DNA of 64,000 bases from Micromonospora sp. Llam0 (GCF_003751085.1 NZ_RJJY01000001.1:558001-622000); one strand, 5' to 3'. Counted from the first letter of the stretch, positions 28,101-37,464 are shown. Numbers and translations are program-made. Notes: a model not told the origin generated them from the letters alone.

Positions 28101-28959
28101 GGCCTACCTGCTGGAGGGTTTCTCGCCCGGTGACGCCCTCACCCGGCTGAACCGGCTGGTCACGACGATGGGCCGGCGTTCGCTCGCCACCGTGGTCTGC
28201 CTGTGGTTCGAACCGTCGAGCGGTGTGCTGCGCTACGCCAGCGCCGGCCATCCGCCACCGGTGGTGGCCGACGGCGCAACGGCCGAGCTGCTGCACGACC
28301 GGGCGCTCGGCCCACCGATCGGGGCGATCCGGGACAGCCGCTACGGCACAGTGACCGACCGGCTCGACGTCGGCAGCCGACTGATCTGCTACACGGACGG
28401 GCTGATCGAGGACCGCACCGTGGGCATCGACGCCGGGCTGGACCAGGTCCGGGCCGACGCCCGAGCCGGCGGCGACCACGTCGAGGAGCTCGCCGACCGG
28501 CTGCTGCGCCGGGTGGCCAGCCGGCCCCGTCGCGACGACGTCGCGGTGCTGGTGCTGGAGGCGACCGAGCTGGACCGCCTCAGGATGCGGCTGCCGGCGC
28601 AGGCGCGGGCACTGGCGCTGCTGCGTCGACGGCTGGCGGACTTCTTTGCCGCGCACCGGATCGGCGACACCGACCAGTTCGATCTGACGGTGGCGATCTC
28701 CGAGGCGGCGGCCAACGCGATCGAGCACCCGGTCACCCCCGCCCAGTCGGACATCTGGCTGGAGGTCGGTATCGACGGGGACGACCTGGTCGCCAGCGTG
28801 CGGGACAGCGGCGGTTGGCGGGAGGCCTCCGCCACCGGGTTCCGCGGTCGGGGACTGGCGTTGATCGCAGCCCTGGCCGAGCTGCGGATCGACCGGGACG
28901 GGCAGGGCAGCGAGGTCACGCTGCGCCGTCGACTGGCTCCCCGACCGAAGCTGGCCTGA
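25177..28959 (+). CDS. PAS/GAF-histidine kinase-receiver-GAF-SpoIIE phosphatase-RsbW-like fusion protein
   Basis: 1260 residues. Order: PAS-like (about 60-195), GAF (about 200-355), HisKA with His382 (FFANVSHEFRTPLT), HATPase (about 480-600, NLLSNAVKF, DTGVGIP, GTGIGLAL), receiver (about 655-770, Asp704 in LTDVMMPELDGF, Lys in YLVKPF), second GAF (about 780-895), PP2C/SpoIIE (about 920-1115, Asp937 in VGGDWYDM) and a C-terminal GHKL anti-sigma-like domain (about 1130-1255, ISEAAANAIEHP). It combines a two-component phosphorelay with both enzymes of a partner-switching system. ATG at 25231 is an alternative start. It converges on a STAS-domain gene that could be its substrate. Confidence 0.9.
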   Translation: MDAVSTAGDGFDERGWPAMTEGDRSVGAPPVPAPRPAVPALLAAALDRAGETNRLIRERDWSRSPLGALDSWPASLCQAVGMMLSSQAQIVLYWGPQLRAFYNDTYLPTIGAKHPAALGKPAAEHWSELWDVLEPLFARVVESGTAYRGTDHPFLLERHGFLEQTYFDVSYDPLWVEDGSVGGVFCIVSETTGRVLGERRMRTLTGLGSRLSDLQSQADLRRGVLEVLDTCRGDIPFALLYLGSDADSARLAGCTGVAAQTVTAPPHPSPGDAPSALLDALHSGTTRTARAADFVAVPPDTAAPEVLVLPICAATDPVGALVLGRSRHLPFTSDYRDFFDLLTTQISSAVTTQRAYLHERARAAELAVIDQAKTDFFANVSHEFRTPLTLLLGPIEDQLADVDLPVAHRERAEMMHRNALRLLKLVNTVLDFSRLESGRARAALQPVDLADLTNRLASTFRSAAQRAGLDLVVQCPPLPGTVQVDPGLWEKVVLNLLSNAVKFTFDGTITVRLRALGTSVELTVADTGVGIPAADLPHLFERFHRVAGTRARSHEGTGIGLALVRELVQLHGGTVAVCSEPGQGSAFTVEIPVGVGPTPPAGQVADRTPGEDSDRRAGRDSAGDTRQLYLAETQRWSVGPAREVTEQPRVDQPVGRVLVADDNADLRDHVTRLLAPYWQVVAAADGAAALALATRTPFDVILTDVMMPELDGFGLVTALRADRRTRHVPIVVLSARAGPDAAVQGLSAGADDYLVKPFAAQELVARVRANVELGQLRGRIIHQLRALADAAVAVNTAQTTNEVLRVAVEHVQRLVRASKVVATAPGARHEADGGGQPSADPETATPFIGADGQRLGELSVWPFDGAGADPDTDEAAVAEFARMVGLRLGNARLYEAEHRIASTLQHSLLPQALPRVPGALVASRYLPGNAEAEVGGDWYDMVEVGGGRLVLVIGDVVGKGVNAAANMGQLRNALRAYLLEGFSPGDALTRLNRLVTTMGRRSLATVVCLWFEPSSGVLRYASAGHPPPVVADGATAELLHDRALGPPIGAIRDSRYGTVTDRLDVGSRLICYTDGLIEDRTVGIDAGLDQVRADARAGGDHVEELADRLLRRVASRPRRDDVAVLVLEATELDRLRMRLPAQARALALLRRRLADFFAAHRIGDTDQFDLTVAISEAAANAIEHPVTPAQSDIWLEVGIDGDDLVASVRDSGGWREASATGFRGRGLALIAALAELRIDRDGQGSEVTLRRRLAPRPKLA

Positions 28960-28986
28960 CCCGACCGGACCAGGCTGCCGGTCGGG
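28960..28986. terminator. bidirectional terminator between the fusion gene and the STAS gene
   Basis: CCCGACCGG (28960-28968) and CCGGTCGGG (28978-28986) form a perfect 9-bp stem with a 9-base loop, placed exactly between two convergent stop codons. Confidence 0.6.
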
Positions 28987-28987
28987 A

Positions 28988-29338
28988 TCAGCCGGCGGCC
29001 AGCCACGGCTGTCCGCCGAGGCCGGAGATGTCCAGGACCCGGCGGACCTGCCGGGACGGCAGCACCGTCAGCGCCTGCGGGTAGTGGTCGGTGAGCTGGA
29101 GCAGCGCGTGGATGGCCGCCGAATCGAAGAACGAGACCGCACGCAGATCGAGGGTCACCTTGCCGGCGTCCTCGTGGATCGCGGCCCGGTACATGTGCTC
29201 TGCGGTGGCCATGTCCACCTCGCCGGTGACGGTGACCGTCAGGCGGTCACCGTCCAGGTCACTGGTGGCGGAGAAGAGCTGCTCCGGACCCTGCTGATCC
29301 ACGAACGTAAAGATGGCACAACTGTGCGGATCCAGCAA
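28988..29338 (-). CDS. STAS-domain anti-sigma factor antagonist
   Basis: 116 residues from a TTG at 29338; a GTG at 29302 giving 104 residues is an equally good start and neither has a ribosome site. The STAS core is clear: RLTVTVTGEVDMATAEHMYRAA, then KVTLDLRAVSFFDSAAIHALLQL, where the Ser of DSAA is the expected phosphorylation site of RsbV/SpoIIAA-type proteins. It would bind an RsbW-like kinase when dephosphorylated by a SpoIIE phosphatase. Both activities lie in the convergent fusion protein, making them likely partners (inference from neighbourhood). Confidence 0.85.
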   Translation of the reverse strand: MLDPHSCAIFTFVDQQGPEQLFSATSDLDGDRLTVTVTGEVDMATAEHMYRAAIHEDAGKVTLDLRAVSFFDSAAIHALLQLTDHYPQALTVLPSRQVRRVLDISGLGGQPWLAAG

Positions 29339-29430
29339 GATTCGGCGGTAAACGGTCGACTGCTCAGCGTGTTCGCGGCGGCCCGGTCGCCGGCCGGTAG
29401 GGCCGGCACCGACGGCGCTAGGCTGGACGC

Positions 29431-30291
29431 ATGACCTCCGTCCGCGCTCCGCTGACCCCTGGAAAGATCTCGCCGTGGCGGCCGGTGCCGGCGCACATCG
29501 TCCGGCCGGAGTACGTCGGTCGCAAGCAGCCCGCGCCCTGGCGCGGCTCGCACGTCCAATCTCCGGAGACGATCGAGCGGATGCGGGTGGCGGGTCGGCT
29601 CGCCGCCCAGGCCGTGCAGCTCGCCGGTGAGCACTGCAAACCGGGGGTGACCACCGACGAGATCGACGCGGTGGTGCACGACTTCCTCTGTGACAACGGC
29701 GCCTACCCGTCGACCCTGGGCTACAAGGGGTTCCCCAAGTCCTGCTGCACCAGCCTCAACGAGGTCGTCTGCCACGGCATCCCCGACTCCACGGTGCTGG
29801 CCGACGGCGACATCGTCAACGTCGACGTGACCGCCTACATCGGTGGGGTGCACGGCGACACCGACGCGACCTTCTGCGTCGGCGAGGTCTCGCAGGAGGC
29901 CCAACTGCTGGTCGAGCGGACCCACGAGGCGATGATGCGGGGCATCCGGGCGGTGGCTCCGGGGCGGCAGATCAACGTGATCGGCCGGGTGATCGAGTCC
30001 TACGCCCGTCGGTTCGGCTACGGCGTGGTACGCGACTTCACCGGCCACGGCATCGGTGAGGCGTTCCACAGCGGGCTGTACGTTCCGCACTACGACAGTC
30101 CACGACCCACGGACGTGATGGAACCGGGGATGACGTTCACCGTCGAGCCGATGATCACGCTTGGCACGCACGAGTACGACATGTGGCGGGACGGTTGGAC
30201 GGTGGTCACCAAGGACCGCCGGTGGACCGCCCAGTTCGAGCACACGATCGTGGTCACCGAGGACGGCTTCGAGATCCTCACCCTGCCCTGA
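29431..30291 (+). CDS. map: methionine aminopeptidase, type I
   Basis: 286 residues. It removes N-terminal Met from new proteins using two metal ions. Metal ligands are visible in [20 protein letters not shown] (two Asp), [11 protein letters not shown] (His), [10 protein letters not shown] (Glu) and AQFEHTIVV (Glu). The first ~40 residues include PAPWRGS, the short SH3-binding-like extension seen in actinobacterial MetAP1c. CCHGIP marks the substrate pocket. The ATG at 29431 has no good ribosome site. The 3' end overlaps the convergent padR-like gene by 14 bases. Confidence 0.95.
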   Translation: MTSVRAPLTPGKISPWRPVPAHIVRPEYVGRKQPAPWRGSHVQSPETIERMRVAGRLAAQAVQLAGEHCKPGVTTDEIDAVVHDFLCDNGAYPSTLGYKGFPKSCCTSLNEVVCHGIPDSTVLADGDIVNVDVTAYIGGVHGDTDATFCVGEVSQEAQLLVERTHEAMMRGIRAVAPGRQINVIGRVIESYARRFGYGVVRDFTGHGIGEAFHSGLYVPHYDSPRPTDVMEPGMTFTVEPMITLGTHEYDMWRDGWTVVTKDRRWTAQFEHTIVVTEDGFEILTLP

Positions 30292-30805
30292 CCGGACCGG
30301 GGCCCAGCAGACTGGTCTCACAGTGGTCGAGCCAGCGGATCTCCGCCTCCGCCCGGAACAGCATCGCGTCGAGCACCAGCCGGCCGACGCGGTCGACGTC
30401 GGCCGACCTCGCTCGGGCACGGGTCAGCTCCCGTACCGCGTCCAGGGTTGCCGCCCGTTGCGCCGCGACCAGCCCGCGTACGTCTGCCCGGGGCGTGCTC
30501 AGCGCGAGGGCGATCTTCACCGTCAGTTCGTCGCGGCCCTGGTCGACGCGGCTGACCGGGCTGCTGAACCAGGTGGTCAGCGCGTCCCGGCCGGCGTCGG
30601 TGATGACGAACGGCCGCTGCCTGGCCGCGTTGCCCGCCAGCGCGCACACCAGCCCGTCGCGTTCCAGCCTGCTGAGCGTGGTGTACACCTGTCCGATGTT
30701 GAGCGGCCACGCCCCACCGGTGGCCTCCTCGAAGGCCGCCCGGAGCTGGTACCCGTGCATCGGGCCCCGGTCGAGCAGCGCGAGCAGCCCGTGGCGGATC
30801 GACAT
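30278..30805 (-). CDS. PadR-family transcriptional regulator
   Basis: 175 residues. The PadR winged helix is at about 4-85: [26 protein letters not shown], then [19 protein letters not shown] Vir-like C-terminal dimerisation helix region follows (about 95-165). PadR proteins repress detoxification or transport genes and often themselves; no obvious target gene is adjacent. A perfect palindrome GTATGCATAC lies 10-19 bases before the ATG (30815-30824), a likely self-regulatory site. No ribosome site is visible, so the message may be nearly leaderless. Confidence 0.9.
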   Translation of the reverse strand: MSIRHGLLALLDRGPMHGYQLRAAFEEATGGAWPLNIGQVYTTLSRLERDGLVCALAGNAARQRPFVITDAGRDALTTWFSSPVSRVDQGRDELTVKIALALSTPRADVRGLVAAQRAATLDAVRELTRARARSADVDRVGRLVLDAMLFRAEAEIRWLDHCETSLLGPGPVRAG

Positions 30806-30814
30806 GCCAGCTGA

Positions 30815-30824
30815 GTATGCATAC
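30815..30824. promoter_or_regulatory. palindrome before the padR-like gene
   Basis: GTATGCATAC is a perfect 10-bp palindrome immediately upstream of the PadR start codon. TATGCATA-type cores are common in PadR operators, so autoregulation is likely, but only one site is seen. Confidence 0.4.
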
Positions 30825-30900
30825 CGGGTAGGTGGGCGGCAACCGGGATCATGAATCGCGGTTCCGGTCGCGGGATTTCCGGTCGCGCGTCAGGCTCGCT

Positions 30901-31314
30901 TCAGCCGGGCCGGCCCGGCCAGGTCGGTACGGCCGGGGTGACGCCGGCCGCCTGTCGCCAGCGGGTCGCGCGGACCGCGTACTCGATCAGGACGGTGAGC
31001 GCCGCCTCGCGGTCCGCGCCGGAGGTGACCGGCAGCACCGCCCGCCAGACGGCGGCGGCCCGCTCCTCCACCTCGGCGGCCAACCGCAGGGCGCTGGTCG
31101 CGTCGGTGACCGGGAACGGCAGCTGATAGGCCGGGTCGACCGGCGGTGCGGCGGCGCCGATCCGCAGGATCAGCTGGTCGCGCCGGTCCCGGTGGGCGGC
31201 CTCGGCGTCCCGGGCCCGGCCAGCGGCGTCGCCGTCGAGCTGGACTCCGAGTACGCCGTAGGCGAAGATCGCCGCGTACTCGGCGGCGAGTGCCTGCTCC
31301 CACCCGTCAGCCAC
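30901..31314 (-). CDS. DUF4439 ferritin-like domain protein
   Basis: 137 residues, all helical, Ala/Glu-rich. LAAEYAAIFAYGVLGVQLDG at the N-terminus and AHRDRRDQLILRI, PYQLPFPVTDATSALRLAAEVEERAAAVWRAV in the middle are typical of the DUF4439 four-helix ferritin-like family. The Glu/His pattern suggests a possible metal site, but this is not proven. The GTG at 31314 has AAGGAG eight bases upstream. It is read from the same strand as, and 33 bases after, the lipoprotein gene, and the two probably form one unit. Confidence 0.8.
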   Translation of the reverse strand: MADGWEQALAAEYAAIFAYGVLGVQLDGDAAGRARDAEAAHRDRRDQLILRIGAAAPPVDPAYQLPFPVTDATSALRLAAEVEERAAAVWRAVLPVTSGADREAALTVLIEYAVRATRWRQAAGVTPAVPTWPGRPG

Positions 31315-31347
31315 GGTCGCTGCTCCTTCTGATCCGGTGATCCACGC

Positions 31348-31986
31348 TCAACGAAGCACCTCAAGGTGGCAGGTGCGGGCGGCGGCAATCGAGCCCAGTA
31401 GCGCGGCCCGGTCGGCGGCGGCGGTGTGGCACGCGGCTGCGGCCTCGGCTGCGGCAGCCTCCTCCGCGGACCGCAACGCGGTGAGTACGGCGGCCCGGTC
31501 GACCGGCGGGGCCGAGGTGCCGGCCCCCGGTGCGGCCGTGCCCGGCGGTACGGTGCCCGGCGGTACGGCTGAGCCCGGGTCGGTGGGCTGGCCGCCGGGA
31601 TCAGCGGGCGTCGGGGCCGGTAGGGCGATCCCGGTCAGCCGGCTGAGCTCCTCGGCGTGCGCCCGGTGGGTGGCGACGACCGGGGTCAGCAGCGGGCCGA
31701 GCTCGGCCGCCGTGGTCATCGCGGCGTCGTAGCGACCTACCAGCTCCAGCGTGGCGGCGAGCAGGCCGGCGAGTGGATCCGGCTCCGGTTCGGGCTCCGG
31801 CTCACCGCCGAGCAGGCCGCATCCGGCCAGCCCGGCGGGGACGGCGACGGCGACAGCGGCACCGACGGCACCCCGGATCACTCCGCGTCGGCTGCAGCCG
31901 ACGACCGGAGAGGAGGCCGGGTGCGCGGTCCTGCCGATCGCCCGCCGGCCTGGTTGGTTCGCGAACACCGGACCAGTCAACACCAT
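31348..31986 (-). CDS. Tat-type lipoprotein, possibly ferritin-like
   Basis: 212 residues from the ATG at 31986 (the frame opens to a TTG at 32064). A twin-arginine segment CSRRGVIRGAVGAAVAVAVPAGLAGC is seen across residues 31-56, with the lipobox LAGC at Cys56. An acidic EPEPEPEPDP stretch follows, then helical segments (LAATLELVGRYDAAMTTAAELG, VVATHRAHAEELSRLTGIALP) separated by a Pro/Gly/Thr-rich linker. The helices resemble ferritin-like folds and the next gene is a DUF4439 protein, so the pair may work together at the membrane. The role is unknown. Confidence 0.72.
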   Translation of the reverse strand: MVLTGPVFANQPGRRAIGRTAHPASSPVVGCSRRGVIRGAVGAAVAVAVPAGLAGCGLLGGEPEPEPEPDPLAGLLAATLELVGRYDAAMTTAAELGPLLTPVVATHRAHAEELSRLTGIALPAPTPADPGGQPTDPGSAVPPGTVPPGTAAPGAGTSAPPVDRAAVLTALRSAEEAAAAEAAAACHTAAADRAALLGSIAAARTCHLEVLR

Positions 31987-32258
31987 CGGCGTCGCACTCG
32001 GTCCACGCCTCCCGGGGATCGGCGGGCGAGAGCCTATCCGGAAAGTCCTGCAGTCGCGACTCAACGTGGTCGTCGCTGTCCCGGGTGGCTACCCGTATCG
32101 GCCTGCGGTCGGGTGTCCGGTTTCCTCGGTGCGCCGGGGGGTCGATCGCCTCGGCCGCGCGTTACGCTCTGCCCAGTCGTGGCGGAGTAACATCCGGCGG
32201 CACCGCTGGTGTCGCGTCGAGCGGCCAACGAAGAAGATAACGGTGGAAGGGTGCGGAG

Positions 32259-32906
32259 ATGACACAGCGTGACCGTGCCGGTGGCAGGTCACCCGGTTCC
32301 CGCGCCCGTCGGGCCGCCACCACCCGGCCCCGTGCGGACGGCACGCAACGGCCCCAGGTCCCGGCTGCGGCCCGGCGTGACCGGTTGCGCGCGATCGTCG
32401 AGCCGGTGGTCCGGGCCGCCGGCTTCGATCTGGAGGACGTCTCGGTCTCCCGGGTGGGTCGTCGACACCTGGTCCGGGTGATCGTCGATGCCGACGGCGG
32501 TGTCGGGCTCGACTCGGTGGCCGAGGTGTCCCGTGCGGTCTCGGCGGCCCTGGACGAGGCCGAGTCGGTCGCCGGCGTGGAGCTGATCGCCGGCGAGTAC
32601 CAGCTCGAGGTCAGCTCGCCCGGAGTGGACCGCCCCCTGCGGTTGCCCCGGCACTGGCGCCGCAACGCCGGCCGGCTGGTGCGGGTGACCGTGGCCCAGC
32701 GCCAGTTGACCGGTCGGATCATCACCGCCGACGACGAATCGGTGCAGCTGGACGTCGACGGCGGCGTCCAGCGGTGGCCCTACGACGACCTCGGCCCCGG
32801 GCGGGTCCAGGTGGAGTTCAACCGCCTCGACGAGGTCGTCGACGACGACCCGGCGGATGTCGACGACCCGTCCGACGACGACGAAGTGGAGGACGAGGAG
32901 AGGTGA
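32259..32906 (+). CDS. rimP: ribosome maturation factor RimP
   Basis: 215 residues. It helps assemble the 30S subunit. The N-terminal ~35 residues are basic and disordered; the RimP domains follow ([41 protein letters not shown] cut at about 40-80, and [30 protein letters not shown]). The C-terminus is a very acidic tail ([21 protein letters not shown]). It opens the rimP-nusA-ylxR-infB unit and its stop overlaps the nusA GTG. GTGCGGAG precedes the ATG. Confidence 0.95.
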   Translation: MTQRDRAGGRSPGSRARRAATTRPRADGTQRPQVPAAARRDRLRAIVEPVVRAAGFDLEDVSVSRVGRRHLVRVIVDADGGVGLDSVAEVSRAVSAALDEAESVAGVELIAGEYQLEVSSPGVDRPLRLPRHWRRNAGRLVRVTVAQRQLTGRIITADDESVQLDVDGGVQRWPYDDLGPGRVQVEFNRLDEVVDDDPADVDDPSDDDEVEDEER

Positions 32907-33940
32907 ACATCGACCTCGCGGCGCTGCGCGCACTGGAGCGCGAGCGGGAGATCCCGTTCGACACGATTCTCGCGGCGATCGAGGCCGCGCTGCTGACCGC
33001 GTACCGGCACACCGAGGGTGCGCAGACCCATGCCCGGGTCGAGATCGACCGGCGCAGCGGGATGGCGCTGGTCTACGCCCAGGATCTCGACGCCGAGGGC
33101 GCGGTGCTGCGCGAGTGGGACGACACGCCGCATGACTTCGGGCGGATCGCCGCGATGACCGCCAAACAGGTGATTCTGCAGCGGTTGCGGGAAGCGACCG
33201 ACGAAGTTCACTTCGGGGAGTACGCCGGGCGCGACGGTGATCTCGTCACCGGGGTGATCCAGGCGCACGAGGCGCGTAAAGAGAAGGGGATCGTCACCGT
33301 CGACCTGGGCAAGTTGGAGGCGGTGCTGCCCGCCGCCGAGCAGGTGCCGGGCGAGAGCTACCCGCACGGCCAGCGGATCCGGTGCGTGGTGGTGCATGTG
33401 GCCAAAGGGTTCCGGGGGCCGCAGATCACCCTGTCCCGGTCCCACCCCAACCTGGTCAAGCGGCTGTTCGCGCTGGAGGTCCCGGAGATCGCCGACGGCA
33501 CCGTGGAGATCGCGGCGATCGCCCGGGAAGCCGGCCATCGGACCAAGATCGCGGTACGGTCGACCGCTTCCGGGGTCAACGCCAAGGGCGCCTGCATCGG
33601 TCCGATGGGCCAGCGGGTGCGGGCGGTGATGAGCGAACTGCACGGCGAGAAGATCGACATCATCGACTGGTCCGACGACGCTGCCGCCTTCGTGGGCAAC
33701 GCGCTGTCGCCGGCGAAGGCGTTGCGGGTCGAGGTGGTCGACGCAGCCATCCGTACCGCCCGGGTGACGGTGCCGGACTTCCAGCTCTCGCTGGCCATCG
33801 GCAGGGAAGGGCAGAATGCCCGGCTTGCTGCCCGATTGACCGGCTGGCGGATCGACATCCGGCCGGACACCGAGGCCGGTTCCGCCGGTCGGGACCCGGC
33901 CCCCGAACCGGGCGGCGCAGTCTCTGGCGCGTCGGGGTAG
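32903..33940 (+). CDS. nusA: transcription termination/antitermination protein NusA
   Basis: 345 residues from the GTG at 32903 (GTGA overlap with rimP). Domains: RNA-polymerase-binding N-terminal domain (about 1-125), S1 (about 130-195, [27 protein letters not shown]), and KH1/KH2 (about 200-330, [32 protein letters not shown] and [23 protein letters not shown]). It ends soon after KH2, without the acidic repeats of proteobacterial NusA, as usual in actinomycetes. Confidence 0.96.
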   Translation: MNIDLAALRALEREREIPFDTILAAIEAALLTAYRHTEGAQTHARVEIDRRSGMALVYAQDLDAEGAVLREWDDTPHDFGRIAAMTAKQVILQRLREATDEVHFGEYAGRDGDLVTGVIQAHEARKEKGIVTVDLGKLEAVLPAAEQVPGESYPHGQRIRCVVVHVAKGFRGPQITLSRSHPNLVKRLFALEVPEIADGTVEIAAIAREAGHRTKIAVRSTASGVNAKGACIGPMGQRVRAVMSELHGEKIDIIDWSDDAAAFVGNALSPAKALRVEVVDAAIRTARVTVPDFQLSLAIGREGQNARLAARLTGWRIDIRPDTEAGSAGRDPAPEPGGAVSGASG

Positions 33941-33949
33941 ACTTTTCTC

Positions 33950-34282
33950 GTGGTACGACGTGCGTTGCCGGTGCGCACCTGTGTGGGCTGCCGACGACGT
34001 GCACCGGTTCACGAGCTGCTACGGGTTGTCGTAGTTGGAGGCGAGCACGTGTCGCGCCTGCGACCTGATCCGATCCGTGGTCTACCGGGGCGGGGTGCGC
34101 ACCTGCATCCCGATCCGGCGTGTCTGGAGCTGGCGCAGCGGCGTCGCGCCTTCGGGCGGGCGCTGCGGGTCCCCGGTGTCGTCGACACCGGGGAGCTGGC
34201 CGAGTACATCAGCACGTCAACCGCTACGTCCGGTCATCCGGCCGGACGAGGGTCGCACAGCAAGGTAGGACGACCGACATGA
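33950..34282 (+). CDS. ylxR: YlxR-family RNA-binding protein
   Basis: 110 residues. The DUF448/YlxR hallmark RTCVGCRRRAPVHELLRVV lies at the N-terminus, followed by LPGRGAHLHPDPACLELAQRRRAFGRAL. YlxR is a small protein between nusA and infB, known to bind RNase P RNA or nucleoid targets in some bacteria; its role here is not shown. The start is a GTG nine bases after nusA. The last ~25 residues are Ser/Thr/Gly-rich and not conserved in kind. Confidence 0.88.
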   Translation: MVRRALPVRTCVGCRRRAPVHELLRVVVVGGEHVSRLRPDPIRGLPGRGAHLHPDPACLELAQRRRAFGRALRVPGVVDTGELAEYISTSTATSGHPAGRGSHSKVGRPT

Positions 34283-34375
34283 GCACACGATGAAGTCCCA
34301 GCAATGAGCAGGCTTCTAGTGCACGAGTGAGGTCGCTGCGGGTGCTGCCCGCACGACCTCGGAGTGAGGAGTGCA

Positions 34376-37336
34376 GTGGCAGGCAAGGCCCGCGTACACG
34401 AGCTCGCCAAAGAGCTCGGGGTCGAAAGCAAGACCGTTCTCGCCAAGCTCAAGGAGATGGGCGAGTTCGTGAAATCCGCGTCGAGCACGGTGGAAGCACC
34501 CGTGGCCCGACGCCTCCGTGGTGCGTTCGCGGCGGCGTCCCAGTCGTCGCCGTCGGCACCGGCCCGGCCGGCCGCGTCGCCGGCGAACAGCACCGAGCCG
34601 AGAGTCTCCGCCAAGCCGGCGCCACCGCGCCGGCCGGCGGCGCCGTCGTCGATGCGCCCCAAGGCCCCGGTGCCCGGTCCGCCGCCGTCGGCGGCCCCGG
34701 TGGCCAAGCCAGCGAGCGCGCACGACATCGAGGTGGCCGCCGCCGAGGCGCGGGCGGCAGCGCTCAAGGCCGAGCAGGAGGCCAACGTCAAGGCCGCCCA
34801 GCAGGCGGCGAAGCAGCGGGACACCGGCCGGCGGGAGCCTCCGGCGGACGGCGGTCCCCGACCCAAGCCCGGACCGGGGTCGGTGCCGCCGCGTCCGGGT
34901 AGCCCGGCAGCCGGTCGCTCGACCGGCGGTCGGCCGTCGGCGCCCGGTGCGCCGTCGCCGGGGGCACCCGGTCGGCCGGGTGCCCGCCCGCCGGCGCGGG
35001 GCGGTAACAACCCGTTCGGCATCAGCCAGGGTGGCGGGCAACGACCCGCCGCCGGTGGCGGCCAGCGGCCCAACCCGGCGTCGATGCCGCCGCGGCCGAG
35101 TCCGGCGTCGATGCCGCCGCGGCCGAGTCCGGCGTCGATGCCGTCGCAGCGCCCGGGTCGCCCCGGTGGTCCCGGTGGCGCCGGTCGCCCCGGTGGTCCC
35201 GGTGGCGGCGGCCGTGGCGGCGGTGGCGGCGGTTACCGGGGTGGTCCCGGTGGCGGCGGCGGTGGCGGCGGTTACCGCGGCGGCCCTGGTGGCGGCGGTG
35301 GCGGCGGCGGTTACCGGGGTGGTCCCGGTGGCGGCGGCGGTTTCCGTGGTGGTGCCCCTGCCGGTGGCGGGGGTCGGCCCGGTGGCGGCGGTCGCGGCCG
35401 TGGTGGCGGCACCGCGGGTGCCTTCGGGCGGCCTGGTGGCCGCCCGACCAGGGGCCGCAAGTCCAAGAAGCAGCGCAGACAGGAATTTGACAACCTCTCC
35501 GCGCCGACGATGAGTTCCGGCGCGCCGCGCGGCCAGGGCCAGGCGGTCCGGCTGTCGCGTGGGGCTTCGCTGTCGGACTTCGCTGACAAGATCAACGCCA
35601 ACCCGGGGTCGCTGGTCCAGGAGATGTTCAACCTGGGCGAGATGGTCACCGCCACCCAGTCCTGCTCGGACGAGACGCTGCAGTTGCTGGGTGAGCACCT
35701 CGGGTTCAACGTGCAGATCGTCAGCCCGGAGGACGAGGACCGCGAACTGCTCGCGCAGTTCAACATCGACCTCGACGCCGAGGTGGACTCCGACCGGCTG
35801 GTCACCCGACCGCCGGTGGTGACCGTGATGGGTCACGTCGACCACGGTAAGACCAAGCTGCTCGACGCGATTCGGCAGACCAACCTGGTCGAGGGCGAGG
35901 CCGGCGGCATCACCCAGCACATCGGTGCCTACCAGGTGCACGTGCCGCACGACGGGGTGGACCGTGCGTTGACCTTCATCGACACCCCGGGTCACGAGGC
36001 GTTCACCGCCATGCGTGCCCGTGGTGCGCAGGTCACCGACATCGTGGTGCTGGTGGTCGCGGCCGACGACGGAGTCATGCCGCAGACCATCGAGGCGCTG
36101 AACCACGCCAAGGCGGCCGACGTGCCGATCGTGGTCGCGGTCAACAAGATCGACAAGCCGGAGGCCAACCCGGACAAGGTTCGCCAGCAGTTGACCGAGT
36201 ACGGTCTGGTCGCCGAGGAGTACGGCGGCGAGACCATGTTCGTCAACGTGGCGGCCAAGCCGGGCATCGGCATCGATCAGCTGCTCGAGGCGGTGCTGTT
36301 GACCGCCGACGCGGCGCTCGAGCTCACCGCTCCGACCGACGGCCCGGCACAGGGCATCGCGATCGAGGCGCACCTGGACAAGGGCCGGGGCGCGGTGGCG
36401 ACCGTACTGGTACAGAAGGGCACCCTGCGTACCGGTGACTCGATCGTGGCGGGTGGCGCACACGGCCGGGTCCGGGCGATGCTCGACGAGAAGGGCAACC
36501 AGGTCGCCGAGGCGGGCCCGGCCCGACCGGTCCTGGTGCTCGGCCTCACCGCGGTGCCCAGCGCCGGCGACACCTTCCTCGCCGCGCAGGACGACCGGAC
36601 GGTGCGGCAGATCGCCGAGCAGCGGCAGGCCCGACGGCGGGCGGCCAGCTTCGCGAACTCGCGCGGCCGGGCCACCCTGGAGACGCTCATGGAGCAGATC
36701 AAGGAGGGCGAGAAGACCTCGCTCAACCTGATCCTCAAGGGCGATGTCTCCGGCTCGGTCGAGGCGTTGGAGGACGCACTGTTCAAGCTCGACATCCCGG
36801 ACGAGGTCCAGCTGCGGATCCTGGACCGGGGTGTGGGTGCGATCACCGAGAGCAACGTGATGCTCGCGAGCGCGTCCGCCGAAGCGGCGACGATCATCGG
36901 TTTCAACGTCCGGGCCTCCAACAAGGTCCGGGAGATCGCCGACCGCGAAGGCGTGGAGATTCGGTACTACACCGTCATCTACCAGGCCATCGAGGAGATC
37001 GACGCGGCGCTCAAGGGCCTGCTCAAGCCGGAGTTCGAGGAGGTCGAGCTGGGCAGCGCGGAGATCCGCGACGTGTTCCGTTCGTCCAAGATCGGCAACA
37101 TCGCCGGCTGCATGGTCCGTTCGGGCATCATCCGACGCAACGCCAAGGCCCGGTTGCTGCGCGACGGCGCGGTGGTGGCGGACAACGTCACCATCAGCTC
37201 GCTCAAGCGCTTCAAGGACGACGCGACCGAGGTCCGCGAGGGCTTCGAATGCGGTCTGACCCTGGGTAACTACAACAACATCCAGGTGGGCGACATCATC
37301 GAGACCTTCGAGATGCGGGAGAAGGTACGCACCTGA
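34376..37336 (+). CDS. infB: translation initiation factor IF-2
   Basis: 986 residues from the GTG at 34376 ([21 protein letters not shown], the usual actinobacterial N-terminus), preceded by GAGGAGTG; the frame opens at 34364. Layout: IF2_N (1-50), a long Pro/Ala/Ser-rich then Gly-rich linker (about 55-360), a second IF2_N-like helical piece ([30 protein letters not shown]), the GTPase with GHVDHGKT (about 485-492), DTPGHEAF and [10 protein letters not shown], then domains II-IV. It recruits formyl-Met-tRNA and joins the subunits. The linker is coded by short tandem repeats. Confidence 0.96.
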   Translation: MAGKARVHELAKELGVESKTVLAKLKEMGEFVKSASSTVEAPVARRLRGAFAAASQSSPSAPARPAASPANSTEPRVSAKPAPPRRPAAPSSMRPKAPVPGPPPSAAPVAKPASAHDIEVAAAEARAAALKAEQEANVKAAQQAAKQRDTGRREPPADGGPRPKPGPGSVPPRPGSPAAGRSTGGRPSAPGAPSPGAPGRPGARPPARGGNNPFGISQGGGQRPAAGGGQRPNPASMPPRPSPASMPPRPSPASMPSQRPGRPGGPGGAGRPGGPGGGGRGGGGGGYRGGPGGGGGGGGYRGGPGGGGGGGGYRGGPGGGGGFRGGAPAGGGGRPGGGGRGRGGGTAGAFGRPGGRPTRGRKSKKQRRQEFDNLSAPTMSSGAPRGQGQAVRLSRGASLSDFADKINANPGSLVQEMFNLGEMVTATQSCSDETLQLLGEHLGFNVQIVSPEDEDRELLAQFNIDLDAEVDSDRLVTRPPVVTVMGHVDHGKTKLLDAIRQTNLVEGEAGGITQHIGAYQVHVPHDGVDRALTFIDTPGHEAFTAMRARGAQVTDIVVLVVAADDGVMPQTIEALNHAKAADVPIVVAVNKIDKPEANPDKVRQQLTEYGLVAEEYGGETMFVNVAAKPGIGIDQLLEAVLLTADAALELTAPTDGPAQGIAIEAHLDKGRGAVATVLVQKGTLRTGDSIVAGGAHGRVRAMLDEKGNQVAEAGPARPVLVLGLTAVPSAGDTFLAAQDDRTVRQIAEQRQARRRAASFANSRGRATLETLMEQIKEGEKTSLNLILKGDVSGSVEALEDALFKLDIPDEVQLRILDRGVGAITESNVMLASASAEAATIIGFNVRASNKVREIADREGVEIRYYTVIYQAIEEIDAALKGLLKPEFEEVELGSAEIRDVFRSSKIGNIAGCMVRSGIIRRNAKARLLRDGAVVADNVTISSLKRFKDDATEVREGFECGLTLGNYNNIQVGDIIETFEMREKVRT
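35085..35450 (+). repeat. tandem coding repeats in the infB linker
   Basis: Two kinds of repeat follow each other: copies of a 27-base unit coding (M)PPRPSPAS at about 35085-35150, then GGT/GGC-rich units coding [12 protein letters not shown] at about 35215-35345. They explain the extreme G-richness here. They are coding, not CRISPR-like, and probably vary in number between strains. Confidence 0.8.
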
Positions 37337-37360
37337 TCCGCGCGGCGTAGGGCTCGCAGC

Positions 37361-37419
37361 ACGCCGACAGGCGGCCGGCAACCGGTGAACTGCACCGGTC
37401 GCCGACCGCCTGTCGGCGT
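37361..37419 (+). terminator. nested hairpin after infB
   Basis: A 14-bp outer stem (ACGCCGACAGGCGG at 37361-37374 with CCGCCTGTCGGCGT at 37406-37419) encloses a second perfect hairpin, ACCGGTG/CACCGGT (37381-37399). It starts 25 bases after the infB stop and probably ends or attenuates the rimP-infB message. No U tract follows. Confidence 0.65.
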
Positions 37420-37464
37420 CGGGTGCCGGTCGAGTCCGCCGGTCACCGCGTATCCTTCGGGACG

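Noticed and set aside
25834..28728. A 964-codon minus-strand frame opposite the kinase-SpoIIE fusion
   Set aside because: Antisense shadow produced by GC-biased third positions; no family resemblance.
35085..35450. Regular repeats considered as a CRISPR array
   Set aside because: The repeats are in frame within infB, short and contiguous, with no unique spacers.
34316..37381. A 1021-codon minus-strand frame opposite infB
   Set aside because: Runs across the whole infB gene with low-complexity Thr/Ala/Gly stretches mirroring the glycine codons; not coding.
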